Assembly: GCF_025961835.1 (NCBI RefSeq)
Contig: NZ_JAOQOK010000001.1
Span: forward strand, 2,046,001 to 2,110,000
Source: Sphingobium sp. B2D3C
GTDB taxonomy: Bacteria > Pseudomonadota > Alphaproteobacteria > Sphingomonadales > Sphingomonadaceae
Length of the DNA: 64,000 nucleotides
Direction of reading: 5' to 3'
Under the pieces are notes generated by a model that was given only the letters and a program-made list of their open reading frames with translations, searched no databases and was not told the DNA's origin. The translations under genes were made by a program, and so were the position numbers. Positions 9,809 through 19,232 of the stretch are shown here, in pieces. Every line of letters begins with the position of its first letter. Within the stretch, counting starts at the first letter, position 1.

Positions 9809-10969
9809 ATGTCATTCCGTCCGCACCGCATCGCCCTGGGAGCGGCTTTGGCCCTGGGCGTCGCATCGCCCACGCTCGCCCAGACCACCCCTGCGATACC
9901 GCCTGCGGCCCCCACCCCGGCCAAGGTCGACCTCTCCCAATTGCCCTTCACGATCACCGAGGTCGCAACCTTCGATTATCCCTGGTCGATGGCCTTCCTG
10001 CCGGACGGCAAACAGCTGGTGACCCAGAAGCGCGGGGCGATGGTCCTTTTCGATCCGCGCACGGGCGACAAGACGGTACTGCTGGGCACGCCGACTGTCG
10101 TCAGTGAGGGCCAGGCCGCGTTGATGGACGTGGTGCTCGCGCCGGACTTCGCCACCAGTCGCCAGATCTATTTCAGCTTTTCCGAACCCGGCGAAGGCAA
10201 GGAAACCGGCACTGCGCTGGCCATCGCCACGCTCGATGAAGCCGGCGGCGCCCTCAAGGACGTCAAGATCATCTTCCGCGCCACGCCCAATATGGTGAGC
10301 GGCGCCCATTATTCCGGCCGCATCGCCATCGCGCCGGACAAGCGCAGCCTGTTCTTCACCAATGGCGAGCGCGCCAAGTTCGATCCGGCGCAGGACCCCA
10401 AGTCGACGCTCGGCAAGGTGCTGCATCTCAATCTCGACGGGACACCCGCCGCCGGCAATCCGCTGGCGGCCAAGGGCTTCCATCCCGCTATCTGGACCTA
10501 TGGCCAGCGCAATCTAACCGGCCTCGCCTTCGATGCGAATGATCGTTTGTGGCAGGTGGAAATGGGCCCGCTGGGCGGCGACGAGCTGAACCTCGTCAAG
10601 GCCGGCGCCAATTATGGCTGGCCGATCCGCTCCTATGGCGACCATTATGACAAGCGCCCCATCCCGGACCACAGCGCCGATGACGGGTTCGAGAAGCCCA
10701 AGCTCTACTGGAACCCATCGCTCGCGCCGTCATCGCTGGCCTATTACAATGCCGACCTGTTCGCGGGCTGGAAGAACTCGCTGTTCATCACGGGCCTGTC
10801 CGGTCAGGCGCTTGTTCGCATCTCACTTGACGGCGAAACGGCGACCAAGGCCGACCATTGGCGCATGGGCATGCGGTTGCGCAACGTGCGGGTCGGGCCG
10901 GATGGCGCGCTCTGGCTGCTCGAAGACAGCCCCAAGGGCCGGATGCTCAAGCTGACGCCGAAAGGCTGA
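9809..10969 (+). CDS. PQQ-dependent aldose sugar dehydrogenase-like protein (paralogue)
   Basis: This 386-residue protein shares the preceding gene's domain: YPWSMAFLPDGKQLVTQKRG, GAHYSGRIAIAPDKRSLF, WTYGQRNLTGLAFD and EMGPLGGDELNLVKAGANYG. I placed the start at 9809, where a signal peptide begins (ALGAALALGVASPTLAQ), because the frame further upstream overlaps the preceding gene. It has no lipobox Cys, so it is probably a free periplasmic protein. HGD in the first copy is GGD here, so the pair may differ in substrate. A tandem duplication is likely. Confidence 0.87.
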   Translation: MSFRPHRIALGAALALGVASPTLAQTTPAIPPAAPTPAKVDLSQLPFTITEVATFDYPWSMAFLPDGKQLVTQKRGAMVLFDPRTGDKTVLLGTPTVVSEGQAALMDVVLAPDFATSRQIYFSFSEPGEGKETGTALAIATLDEAGGALKDVKIIFRATPNMVSGAHYSGRIAIAPDKRSLFFTNGERAKFDPAQDPKSTLGKVLHLNLDGTPAAGNPLAAKGFHPAIWTYGQRNLTGLAFDANDRLWQVEMGPLGGDELNLVKAGANYGWPIRSYGDHYDKRPIPDHSADDGFEKPKLYWNPSLAPSSLAYYNADLFAGWKNSLFITGLSGQALVRISLDGETATKADHWRMGMRLRNVRVGPDGALWLLEDSPKGRMLKLTPKG

Positions 10970-10993
10970 GCGAGTCTGAGGGCGGTCGCTGGC

Positions 10994-11677
10994 CTAAGCG
11001 TCCGCCCAGCGGCGCAGCAGATTATGATAGACCCCGGTCATGCGGATCACTTCGGCATGACCCTGCCCCAGCGTGGCGGCCAGTTGCTGGATGCTGCTGT
11101 CGAGATCGAACAGGATCTGCCGCTCACCGTCGTCGCGGATCATCGATTGCAGCCAGAAGAAGCTCGCCACCCGGCGACCGCGCGTCACCGGCTCCACCCG
11201 ATGCAGGGAGGATGAGGGGTAAAGCACGGCATGGCCGGCCGGCAGCTTGACCTGCTGCACGCCGAATTGCGTCTCGACTGTCAGCTCACCGCCATCATAA
11301 GCCTCGGGCCGCTCGAGGAAGATGGTCATGGACAGGTCCGAGCGGACGCGAAAGCCGGTGCCGGCCTGGATCCGCACGGCATTATCGACATGCACGCCAA
11401 AGGACTGCCCACCCGCATAGCTGTTGAACAGGGGCGGAAAGATCTTGAGCGGCAGCGCTGCGGCAATGAACAAAGGATTGCGGCCCAGCGCGTCGCGGAT
11501 GATCTCGCCGGCCTGTTGGGCCTGCGGCGCCTCCTCTGGCAACTGAAGGTTGTTCTTGGCCAGCGCCGACTGATGGCCGGAGGTGACGTTGCCATCCACC
11601 CACGCGGCGGAATCGATGAGATCACGCACCTTGGCGAGCGTCGGCCCGTCGAGCACCTCTGGAATGGGGATCAGCAT
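10994..11677 (-). CDS. piuC: PKHD-type Fe(II)/2-oxoglutarate hydroxylase, PiuC/YbiX family
   Basis: The 227-residue length matches PiuC/YbiX. The iron ligands are visible: His-x-Asp in [11 protein letters not shown] (about residues 96-98) and the distal His in [20 protein letters not shown], with an Arg for 2-oxoglutarate. Such genes are normally beside TonB-dependent siderophore receptors of the Fiu/PiuA type and are iron regulated; their substrate is not settled. Here tonB lies eight bases upstream and the receptor is beyond it, which supports a role in iron uptake. Confidence 0.9.
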   Translation of the reverse strand: MLIPIPEVLDGPTLAKVRDLIDSAAWVDGNVTSGHQSALAKNNLQLPEEAPQAQQAGEIIRDALGRNPLFIAAALPLKIFPPLFNSYAGGQSFGVHVDNAVRIQAGTGFRVRSDLSMTIFLERPEAYDGGELTVETQFGVQQVKLPAGHAVLYPSSSLHRVEPVTRGRRVASFFWLQSMIRDDGERQILFDLDSSIQQLAATLGQGHAEVIRMTGVYHNLLRRWADA

Positions 11678-11685
11678 GAAGCGCC

Positions 11686-12411
11686 TTATGCGTTGTCTTG
11701 GGATTGAATGACGAACGGGATTTCCACCACGCCTTTCACGAAAACCGGCTGGCCATCACGCAAGGTGGGCCGCCAGCGCCAGCGCTTGACGGCATCGAGC
11801 GCGGCCTTGTCGAGCCGAGTGAAACCGCTGCTGCGGGCGATGCTGATATCTTCCACGCAGCCATCGAGGCCCACGGTCAAGGCCAGCAGGACCACGCCCT
11901 GCTCCCGCTTGCGGCGGCTCTCAATGGGGTAACGCGGCGCCTTACCGGCCACCATTTGCGTGCCCAGGTCGCCGCCATCGGTGATCGAGGGCACTGAGAT
12001 CGGCGCGGCGGCCGGACGGGGCGGCGCCGGCGGCCCCGGTGCCATGACTGGGACGACCGGAATATCCGGCCTTGCGGCCACCATCGGCGGATCAATCCGG
12101 GGAATGTCGATCTGTGGCCGCGGCACAACCACCTCGGGCGCGCGGGGCGGCGGTGGCGGCGCGTCGACGGGCGGCGGAGGCGGCGGCGAAGAGATTAGGT
12201 TGACCGTGAAGACCTTGGGCGCCTCACCCACCTTGAAACTGGGCCCGAGGCGGGTGACAAGCGCGAACAACCCGGCATGGATCAGGATGACGAGCAGCAC
12301 GACCAGCGGATTGAACCGCTTGCCCTGCCCATAGCGCCCCTGACTTGCCGAGTGTGAAATGATCACCGCGGACACCCCTTTTCGCCTGCCGCTATCGACG
12401 AACAGGCCCAT
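11686..12411 (-). CDS. tonB: Energy transducer TonB
   Basis: TonB carries proton-motive energy from ExbBD to outer-membrane receptors. It has one N-terminal membrane helix ([19 protein letters not shown]), a proline-rich spacer with runs of PPPPPP, and the C-terminal TonB domain ([20 protein letters not shown], then [20 protein letters not shown]). The start is uncertain: ATG at 12411 gives 241 residues, a TTG lies at 12432, and a GTG with an AAGGGG site lies nearer the helix. It sits between the siderophore receptor and piuC, with no exbBD nearby. Confidence 0.9.
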   Translation of the reverse strand: MGLFVDSGRRKGVSAVIISHSASQGRYGQGKRFNPLVVLLVILIHAGLFALVTRLGPSFKVGEAPKVFTVNLISSPPPPPPVDAPPPPPRAPEVVVPRPQIDIPRIDPPMVAARPDIPVVPVMAPGPPAPPRPAAAPISVPSITDGGDLGTQMVAGKAPRYPIESRRKREQGVVLLALTVGLDGCVEDISIARSSGFTRLDKAALDAVKRWRWRPTLRDGQPVFVKGVVEIPFVIQSQDNA

Positions 12412-12468
12412 TCCGTCAATAATGCGAATCAATATTACCAGACGTGCGCCGGATCATTGATGTGGATC

Positions 12469-12500
12469 AGGGGCGAACCGCTTAGGGTCGGTTCGCCCCT
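12469..12500 (-). terminator. Hairpin after the siderophore receptor gene
   Basis: An 11-bp stem (AGGGGCGAACC/GGTTCGCCCCT) with a 10-base loop lies 12 bases past the receptor stop on the minus strand, before tonB. There is no T tract, so it may be an attenuator, an mRNA-stabilising hairpin or a Rho-linked site rather than an intrinsic terminator. Confidence 0.45.
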
Positions 12501-12511
12501 GCCCCCCACAC

Positions 12512-14887
12512 TCAGTAGCTGTAGGTCAGGCTGAACACGGCGGACCGCCCCACCCCGGGCTGCGCCCAGCTGTTGTTCACATTGGTCCGCACGGTGGTGA
12601 CATAGTCCTCATCCGTCACGTTCTGCACGTTCACCTGCGCCAGCAGGCGCTCGGTCACCGGATAGGCCAGCATGATCCGATGCAGCGTGTAGGCCGGTAC
12701 ATAATAGACCGGCGTCGCGGTCGGGTTCATCGAGTGGCGACCCTGATAGGTCAGGCCATAGCCCACTTCGAGACCGAACGGGAACTTGTAGGTGGTGAAC
12801 AGGCTGCCCGAATGCTTAGGCGTTGCCGAGAGCGCCGTGCCGGCCGTCGGATCGGGATTGGCCACCGTGTTGCCGCAGCTTACCGGATTGGCCAGACAGA
12901 AGTCGGACACGCCCTGGATCAGCTTGCTATCCAGATACATGTAGTTGGCGAAGATCGACCAAGCTTCGGTAATGTTGCCCGTGGCGCTCAGCGACACGCC
13001 GTTCACCCGCGAGCGGCCATCGAGCACCTGATCGGGGATCGTGGGATCGCCCGAGGCCACGCGATACTTGTCGCGCTCATTGCGGAACACCGCCGCTGCG
13101 AGTTGCAGCTTGGCGTCGAACAGATCGGCCTTCACGCCAATTTCGTAATTCTTCGCCGATTCCGGTTCGACGTTGCAGGTGTTGACAGCGCAGCTGCCAT
13201 CAACCGAACCCTTGGACGGTGTGCGCGAATTACCGACCGCCACATAGGCGCTGACGTTTGGCATCGGCTTGAACACCGCGCCGACACGCCAGGAGAAGAG
13301 ATTGTCCTTCGCCTCGAACGGGCCGGTCACCACGCCGGTGGTCACGTTGCGCGTCTGGGTCGAACCCTCGAAGCGCTCATAGCGCACGCCGCCGTTGATC
13401 TCGAACATGTCCGAAAGCTTCATGGTGTCAAACAGATAGGCCGCATAGCTGGTCTGCTCGCCGACATTGTAGCCGGTCTGAATGTAGTTTTGGGGACCGG
13501 TATAGATGTTGCTGCCATAGACGCGCGCCAGCGTTCCTGCCGGGGCGGCCGGTCCCGTGATAACGGCGCCGGGGTTGGCGATGTTGGTGAGCGGATAATA
13601 ATTCGGCGCGGCATAGGGATTGCTGCCGTCGGCAGCGCGCAGGATGCTGCCGTTGTTCAGCGTATAACGCTCCCACAGCAGCGACCCGCCGAGAACGAGC
13701 GTGTGCTCGATGCCGCCCGTCGCGAACTCAGCGCTCAGGTCGAGCTGGTTATAGGCGGTTTCGTTGCGGATGTGGCGCGCCGTGCCGCGGCCCCCAGTCG
13801 GCAGATAATAGCCTGCCGGGACGACCAGCGTACTGCTGCCGATCGCGACGGTGCAGGCGCTGCCATCCGGCTGCAGACCGTTCGCCAGGCAGAAGGTGCC
13901 CGTGGGCTGGCTGGTAACGGTGTACTGGCTGACATTCTCATAGCGGGTGAGATTGCGCACCTTCACCGTGTCGCTCAGTTCGTGCGAGAAAATCGCCTGT
14001 ACCGAATCCGTGACTGACTGCTGCGTGTCGACATTGGCAAAGCCGTAATAAGCGCTTTGGTTGAAGTCGGGCAGATAGCCGCCCTGCGCCGCATAATAGC
14101 GCAGACCGTATTGCGGCATGCCCTTGTCGTCGAGATGCTCATATTGCAGCGTCAGGCTGGTCGGACCATCGATACCGATGGTGACAGCCGGCGCCACGCC
14201 CCAGCGCTCGTAGAACTCCACGTCCCGACCAGGCACGTCGTTCTTATGGTAGACCGCGTTCAGCCGCACCGCGATCATGTCGCTCACGCGCTTGTTGAGA
14301 TCGACGGTGCCGCGATAATAATTGTCCGTGCCGACGCCGGCCTGAACCGACATCTTATCGTCCGCCAGCGGCTTCTTGGTCACCAGATTGATCGACCCGC
14401 CAACCGAGCCCGCGCCGCTGAACACCGAGTTGGCGCCGTTGGCGACCTCGACCTGCTCGATATTATAGGTCTCGTTGCGGTTCATGATCGCGCCGCTGCG
14501 TACGCCATCGACCGAGATGTCGTTGTTGGCAGAATAGCCGCGCAGGTTGATGCGGTCGCCATAGCCGAAGCCGCCCTCGCCGGCGCCAAAGGTGATGCCG
14601 GGCACGGTGCTCAGCACCTCGCGCAGCGTAAGCAGGTTCTGCTGCTGCAGCGTCTTGGCGCCGATCACCGTCACCGTCTGCGGCGTATCCAGCAGCGGGC
14701 GCGTATATTTGGGCGACTCTGCCCGCTCGACCTTGATCTCGGACGCATCGATGGCCGTGTCGGTCACGGTCATCCCGCCCAGACGGCGCCCCTGCTCGCC
14801 ATCCTGCGCGACAGCCGGCGCTGCAAACGCGACGGCGCTGACGCAGCCAAGCGCGAGAAAGGAAGTGAGATTGGCGGATTTACTCAT
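12512..14887 (-). CDS. TonB-dependent siderophore receptor (catecholate type, Fiu-like)
   Basis: This 791-residue outer-membrane receptor has a signal peptide ending FAAPAVAQ, a TonB-dependent plug (TPQTVTVIGAKTLQQQNLLT, GFGYGDRINLRGYSANNDIS, NGANSVFSGAGSVGGSINLV) and a 22-strand barrel that ends in SLTYSY with the usual terminal aromatic residue. It resembles Fiu-type catecholate siderophore receptors. I used the ATG at 14887, seven bases after GGGGA, instead of one eight codons upstream. The tonB and piuC genes follow. A possible Fur-type site lies upstream. Confidence 0.9.
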   Translation of the reverse strand: MSKSANLTSFLALGCVSAVAFAAPAVAQDGEQGRRLGGMTVTDTAIDASEIKVERAESPKYTRPLLDTPQTVTVIGAKTLQQQNLLTLREVLSTVPGITFGAGEGGFGYGDRINLRGYSANNDISVDGVRSGAIMNRNETYNIEQVEVANGANSVFSGAGSVGGSINLVTKKPLADDKMSVQAGVGTDNYYRGTVDLNKRVSDMIAVRLNAVYHKNDVPGRDVEFYERWGVAPAVTIGIDGPTSLTLQYEHLDDKGMPQYGLRYYAAQGGYLPDFNQSAYYGFANVDTQQSVTDSVQAIFSHELSDTVKVRNLTRYENVSQYTVTSQPTGTFCLANGLQPDGSACTVAIGSSTLVVPAGYYLPTGGRGTARHIRNETAYNQLDLSAEFATGGIEHTLVLGGSLLWERYTLNNGSILRAADGSNPYAAPNYYPLTNIANPGAVITGPAAPAGTLARVYGSNIYTGPQNYIQTGYNVGEQTSYAAYLFDTMKLSDMFEINGGVRYERFEGSTQTRNVTTGVVTGPFEAKDNLFSWRVGAVFKPMPNVSAYVAVGNSRTPSKGSVDGSCAVNTCNVEPESAKNYEIGVKADLFDAKLQLAAAVFRNERDKYRVASGDPTIPDQVLDGRSRVNGVSLSATGNITEAWSIFANYMYLDSKLIQGVSDFCLANPVSCGNTVANPDPTAGTALSATPKHSGSLFTTYKFPFGLEVGYGLTYQGRHSMNPTATPVYYVPAYTLHRIMLAYPVTERLLAQVNVQNVTDEDYVTTVRTNVNNSWAQPGVGRSAVFSLTYSY

Positions 14888-15215
14888 GCGGCGTTCCCCA
14901 GTTGGTGTCATCGATCGCTATTGCGAGTCGGTCGCACCAATTAGGATATTGCGAGTGATTTGCAACACATGATTGCGGTCAGCGTTGCGATTTACAACTT
15001 TTGGGTTCTGCAACGTGGATGACCGCGACTTCCCTTGCGTGTGCTGAATCGGCAGTCCTTACGCGCGCTTGGTGCCGCAGTTGGGCCGAGCGGCGACTGG
15101 TCTGTGATCAGAAACGACGCCGGAGTTGGCAGCCTTGGGTCTGACCCGGCCACCAACTCCGTCTGTGATCTGCAGTCTAATCTAGCGAGGAGCGAGCGCC
15201 TGCCCTTCTCGCCTC
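14888..15215. other. Intergenic region between the siderophore receptor and an MFS gene
   Basis: About 330 bp. The part next to the receptor holds the candidate iron operator at 14949-14966. The rest (15000-15215) shows no recognisable coding content, RNA gene or repeat. Confidence 0.5.
14949..14966 (-). promoter_or_regulatory. Possible Fur-type operator upstream of the siderophore receptor
   Basis: The sequence TTGCGAGTGATTTGCAAC is an imperfect dyad (TTGC...GCAA) about 62 bp upstream of the receptor start. A related GTTGCGATTTACAAC lies some 20 bp further out. Iron control is expected for this gene family, but the match to a Fur consensus is by eye. Confidence 0.35.
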
Positions 15216-16535
15216 TTAGGCGTCCGCCAAGGCCCGCTTCGCGTCTGCCTCCAGCGACCGCCCAGCGAGCAGGAACATCACCCCCGCCAACAGCGCCGTC
15301 ACGACGATGACCAGCATCGAATAGCGCACGGCCACATCACCCAGCGTTGGGTGCAGCACGTCATTCAGATAGCCCACGACCAGCGGGCCGAGCGCCTGCC
15401 CAATCAGTGCCGCGCTGAACAGCAGGATGGAGGTTGCGACAGCGCGCATCCTCAGCTTCGCCACGCTCATGACCGCCGCGAACACCGGGCCCTGATGGAT
15501 CAGCAGGAGGAAAGCCGAGGCCGCATAAGCCGCGAGCCAAACCGCCGTATCCTCGGCGAGCAGGAAGATCAGCTCAGCAGGCGCAGCAAGCAGACAGGTG
15601 ATCGCCGGCAAGGTCATGCGCCAGTGGCTGGCCTTGCGGCTCAACCGGTCGATCAGCAGACCGCCCAGCACCACGCCGGCCACGCCGAACACACCCCGGA
15701 TCGGGCCGATGGTGGCGGCCACTTCCACCAATGTCAGGCCATGGACGCGCGTCAGGAATGTCGGCGTCCACACGCTTGCGGCAAAGACATTCAGCCCCAT
15801 CAGCGTGGCGCCGATGACCAGAAAGACATAGGCACGCTGCTTAGCGAGAAAGGCCATGCTCGCCTTGAAGCTTTCCCGCGCCGCACGCTCGATGCGCTTG
15901 GCTTCGGACGCCCCCCGCTCGGGCTCCTTGACAGTGAGGAAGAACAGCAACGCCAGGAATACGCCCGGCATGCCCGCCACGACGAACATCGCGCGCCAGC
16001 CATGTTCATGGCCCACCCAGCCGACGATAGGGAAGAAGAGGATCGATGAGATCGAGACGGCCGTGCCGAAGATCGAGAAGGCCAGCGGGCGGCGCTCCGC
16101 GCGGAACAGGTCGGATATGATCGAATTGGACGGCGCAATGCCGCACGCCTCGCCCGCCCCCATGAGGAAGCGCGCGATGGCGAGCTGCCAGATGTTGGCC
16201 ACCCAGCCGGTCACCATCGTCATCAGGCTCCAGAAGGCGAAGCCGACGGCAATGATGTTGCGCCGGTTATAGCGATCCGCCGCCCAGGCGATGGGTACGC
16301 CGAGGATGGAATAGAACAGGAGGAAGGCCAGCCCGGACACCAGCCCGAGGGCGGTGTCCGAGACGTGCATCTCCGACTTGATGGAGGGCAACGCCAGCCC
16401 CAGCAGGGAGCGATCGAGATAATTGAAGGCCGAAACCAGTGTGAGGAACCCGAGGCCGTAAACGGCGCTGAAGTTCCAATCCTTCACGCCCCCCTCAGGG
16501 CCAGAGCCGGTCGGGGGCGCCGTTGTTTCGGCCAT
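15216..16535 (-). CDS. MFS transporter (spinster/ACS-like)
   Basis: This 439-residue inner-membrane protein has the 12-helix MFS pattern with a central basic loop (EPERGASEAKRIERAARESF). Near the N-terminus FNYLDRSLLGLALPSIKSEM matches the motif common in organic-anion and spinster-like transporters, followed by GVPIAWAADRYNRRNIIAVG (motif A). It is the last gene of a minus-strand set with a ThDP enzyme, a TauD/TfdA dioxygenase and a TonB receptor. It therefore probably imports the organic acid that the set degrades. The substrate cannot be read from the sequence. Confidence 0.85.
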   Translation of the reverse strand: MAETTAPPTGSGPEGGVKDWNFSAVYGLGFLTLVSAFNYLDRSLLGLALPSIKSEMHVSDTALGLVSGLAFLLFYSILGVPIAWAADRYNRRNIIAVGFAFWSLMTMVTGWVANIWQLAIARFLMGAGEACGIAPSNSIISDLFRAERRPLAFSIFGTAVSISSILFFPIVGWVGHEHGWRAMFVVAGMPGVFLALLFFLTVKEPERGASEAKRIERAARESFKASMAFLAKQRAYVFLVIGATLMGLNVFAASVWTPTFLTRVHGLTLVEVAATIGPIRGVFGVAGVVLGGLLIDRLSRKASHWRMTLPAITCLLAAPAELIFLLAEDTAVWLAAYAASAFLLLIHQGPVFAAVMSVAKLRMRAVATSILLFSAALIGQALGPLVVGYLNDVLHPTLGDVAVRYSMLVIVVTALLAGVMFLLAGRSLEADAKRALADA

Positions 16536-16550
16536 CGCATCTCTCCCAGT

Positions 16551-16590
16551 TTATAGTCACCCGGTTATGGTCGCCCGCTTTTATAGTCGC
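16551..16590. repeat. Three short direct repeats TTATRGTCRC
   Basis: The 10-mers TTATAGTCAC (16551), TTATGGTCGC (16565) and TTATAGTCGC (16581) are spaced 14 and 16 bp apart. They fill the gap between the ThDP enzyme and MFS genes; the last one contains the ThDP gene's stop codon. Their function is unknown. Confidence 0.5.
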
Positions 16591-18209
16591 GAAGCGCGCG
16601 TTTCCTTCGCGGTTATGAATTCGATCAGCGCCGGTTGCCCCGCCTCGATCGCGGCCAGCGCGCGGTGAATGGCGGGGACGATCTCTTCCGGACGCGTGAC
16701 GCGCTCGCCATGGCCGCCAAGCGCCTTGGCGAAATCGGCATAATGGCCGGAAATGTCCGTCGCCCGGAAGCGCTCGGTCGCGACCGGCATGACCGGCAGT
16801 TCGATGGCCATCGCCTCATTGTTGAGCAGGATCGACAGGATCGGCAGGCGCTCGCGCACCGCCGTCTCGAAGTCCATTCCGGTAAAGCCGATGGCAGCGT
16901 CACCCCACACGTTGATGCACAGCTTGTCCGGGCAGGCAAGCTTGGCGCCCATGGCGAGGCCAAGGCCATAGCCAAGCTGCGTGGACTTGCCCCAGCCGAT
17001 ATAGCTGAGTGGCGTGATCGACTTCCAGTAAGGCGTGAGCTGATCGCGCGGGCTGCCGGCATCATGGGTGATGATGGTGTTGGCAACGTCCACGGTCTTC
17101 TGGAGATCCCAGAGCACGCGATAGGGGCTGATCGGCGCATCGTCGCTCTCCAGCAGCGGCAGCCAGTTCGCCAGCCACTCCTTCTCGACCTTGGCGATCT
17201 CCGCAGCCACCGGCCCGGCATCGCGCGGCGCTGACACCAGCGCGCGACAGGCTTCCAGCAGCATCCCGAGCGTCAGCTTGGCATCACCGGCCAGCGCCAT
17301 CTCGCAGGGCACATTCTTGTTGAAGTCAGCCGGATCGAGCGTCGAATGGATGACCCGCTTGCCCTGCGGCATCTTCACGCCGAACGCCGTCTCGCTGAAG
17401 CTGCAGCCGATGCCGAAGATGAGGTCCGCCTCATCGAGGAAATGCCGCAATTGGCCCGAAATAGCCGCGCCGCCCGAACCGAGCGCCAGCGGGTGCATCT
17501 CGTCGAACGCGCTCTTGCCCTCAAGGCTTGTGGAAACCGGGATGGCCAACAACTCGGCCAGCGCCTTCAGTTCCTCATAGGCCTCGGCCCAGTGCACGCC
17601 CTGCCCGGCGTAGATCACCGGGCGCTTGGCGGCGACCAGCGCCTCGGCTGCTCGCTTCACCGCGTCTGGCTCGGGCGCATAGCGGGTGGTGACAACCGGC
17701 TGATAGCTCTCGGGCGCGTCGATTTCTTCGCCCAGCACGTCCCAGGGCATCTCGACCAGCACAGGGCGCAGACGGCCATTGCGCAGCTGCGTGAAGGCGC
17801 GGCGCATGATGTTCTGCGTTTCTGCCGCAACCGTGATCGGCTCGGCATGCTTGGTCACATCCCGCATCGAGACGCTGGCATTGAAATTGTCCGGCACGAA
17901 GGCGATGCGGCGGGCATAGCCCTGCGGCAGCACCAACACGGGCACGGATTCGGAGTAAGCCTGTGCCACCCCGCCATAGGCATTTTCCGTCCCCGGTCCA
18001 TGTTGCATGGCGAACACCCCCATGCGCTTGCCCCGCGTCAGGCGGGACAGCGCATCGGCCATGTGAACGCCCGTCCGCTCCTGGCGGACGATGACCGGGC
18101 GGATGCCGATTGCGGCGGCATCCTCCAGCACGGCGTTGCGCGGATAACCGAAAATGACGTCTACACCCTCACGCTTGAGGATGTTGGCGATGGCAGCACT
18201 GACTTTCAT
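16581..18209 (-). CDS. Thiamine diphosphate-dependent enzyme, acetolactate synthase-like
   Basis: This 542-residue protein has the three ThDP-enzyme domains. The catalytic Glu lies in VIVRQERTGVHMADALSR (about residue 44), and the ThDP/Mg motif starts at WGDAAIGFTGMDFE and ends LLNN. The family covers acetolactate synthase, benzoylformate decarboxylase, oxalyl-CoA decarboxylase and carboligases. No acetolactate synthase small subunit is nearby, so a biosynthetic role is unlikely. TauD and MFS neighbours suggest a catabolic 2-oxo acid decarboxylase or carboligase. It starts nine bases after the dioxygenase stop, in one operon. Confidence 0.82.
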   Translation of the reverse strand: MKVSAAIANILKREGVDVIFGYPRNAVLEDAAAIGIRPVIVRQERTGVHMADALSRLTRGKRMGVFAMQHGPGTENAYGGVAQAYSESVPVLVLPQGYARRIAFVPDNFNASVSMRDVTKHAEPITVAAETQNIMRRAFTQLRNGRLRPVLVEMPWDVLGEEIDAPESYQPVVTTRYAPEPDAVKRAAEALVAAKRPVIYAGQGVHWAEAYEELKALAELLAIPVSTSLEGKSAFDEMHPLALGSGGAAISGQLRHFLDEADLIFGIGCSFSETAFGVKMPQGKRVIHSTLDPADFNKNVPCEMALAGDAKLTLGMLLEACRALVSAPRDAGPVAAEIAKVEKEWLANWLPLLESDDAPISPYRVLWDLQKTVDVANTIITHDAGSPRDQLTPYWKSITPLSYIGWGKSTQLGYGLGLAMGAKLACPDKLCINVWGDAAIGFTGMDFETAVRERLPILSILLNNEAMAIELPVMPVATERFRATDISGHYADFAKALGGHGERVTRPEEIVPAIHRALAAIEAGQPALIEFITAKETRASRL

Positions 18210-18218
18210 GGGGTAATT

Positions 18219-19178
18219 TCAATCCTTCCTGGGGCCTTTCGGGCCGATCGGCCTCTCGCCCATGACCGTCGTGCGGATGAGATGCCGACGTTCGTACTTG
18301 AAATCATGGACGCCACGATGAAGCAAGAAACGATTGTCCCAGACAATCAATGTGTCCTTCTTCCATTTCACGCGGCAATGATAATGCAGGTGCTGGGCAA
18401 GGCTCTGGAGATAGCCGAGCAGCGCCTGACTCTCCGCCTCCGTCCAGCCAACGAAGCGCTTGAAATAGGCCGTGGTCGCGAACAGGGCCTTGCGACCGGT
18501 GACCGGGTGAACACGCACCGCCGGGTGGATATTCTCCAGCTCATCTTCGCTGAACCCGTGCGATTCACGCAGGCGCAGCCGCTTCTCGGGCGGCAGCTTC
18601 TCGTTGCGCGCCCAGATTTCCTTGCCTGAGTAAACGACCTCGAGCCCGTCGAGCAGTTCCTTCATGGCATCGGAAAGATGCTCATAGACGAGGTAGCCGT
18701 TCGAGAAAGCGGTATCGCCACCGAATTTGGGCACTTCCAGCGCGCGCATCACCACGCAGAGCGGCGGCTGCAGCAGGAACGGGCTGTCCGTGTGGAAGTG
18801 CTCGAAAGAGGGAACGACGTTCTCCGGCTCATGCGCTTCGCGGCGCACTTCCTGCATATCCTGATGCTCGCCGTAGGTCGGCGCCTGCGGCAGCTCGGTG
18901 ATCGGGCCGAAGTAGCGCGTGAACGCCTTGTGCTGCTCCGGCGTCAGATCCTGGTCGCGGAACACAATGACCAGAAAATGCTCGAACGCCTTCATGACTT
19001 CTGCGAGCGTCTCGTCATCCAGTGGCTCCCGCAGGTCCACACCGCTGATCTCGCAGCCGCACGCGCCGGAGATCGGCTCGACAGTGATCCGCTTGAACTC
19101 GGGCATGGGCAAACCCGCCACGATCGTGCCGGCCGCCTGATCGGCGGCCTGCCCTTTGTGAGACACTTGGATGTTCAT
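18219..19178 (-). CDS. TauD/TfdA family Fe(II)/2-oxoglutarate dioxygenase
   Basis: This 319-residue protein has the family iron site: His-x-Asp in FEHFHTDSPFLLQPP, the distal His in DNRFLLHRGVHDF and the 2-oxoglutarate Arg in YERRHLIRTTVMGERP. The N-terminus has VEPISGACGCEISGVDL, typical of TauD/TfdA. Members hydroxylate sulfonates, aryloxyalkanoates, sulfate esters and related compounds and release an aldehyde or phenol. I chose the ATG at 19178, which follows GAGGAG, over one 17 codons upstream. The exact substrate is open. Confidence 0.87.
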   Translation of the reverse strand: MNIQVSHKGQAADQAAGTIVAGLPMPEFKRITVEPISGACGCEISGVDLREPLDDETLAEVMKAFEHFLVIVFRDQDLTPEQHKAFTRYFGPITELPQAPTYGEHQDMQEVRREAHEPENVVPSFEHFHTDSPFLLQPPLCVVMRALEVPKFGGDTAFSNGYLVYEHLSDAMKELLDGLEVVYSGKEIWARNEKLPPEKRLRLRESHGFSEDELENIHPAVRVHPVTGRKALFATTAYFKRFVGWTEAESQALLGYLQSLAQHLHYHCRVKWKKDTLIVWDNRFLLHRGVHDFKYERRHLIRTTVMGERPIGPKGPRKD

Positions 19179-19232
19179 CTCGAAGCTCCTCTTCCAAGAC
19201 CCCGGCGCAAGACCGGCCGGGGTCATCATCTA

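Noticed and set aside
16581..18209. Acetolactate synthase large subunit (IlvB)
   Set aside because: The fold fits, but there is no small subunit and the neighbours (TauD, MFS, TonB receptor) are catabolic.
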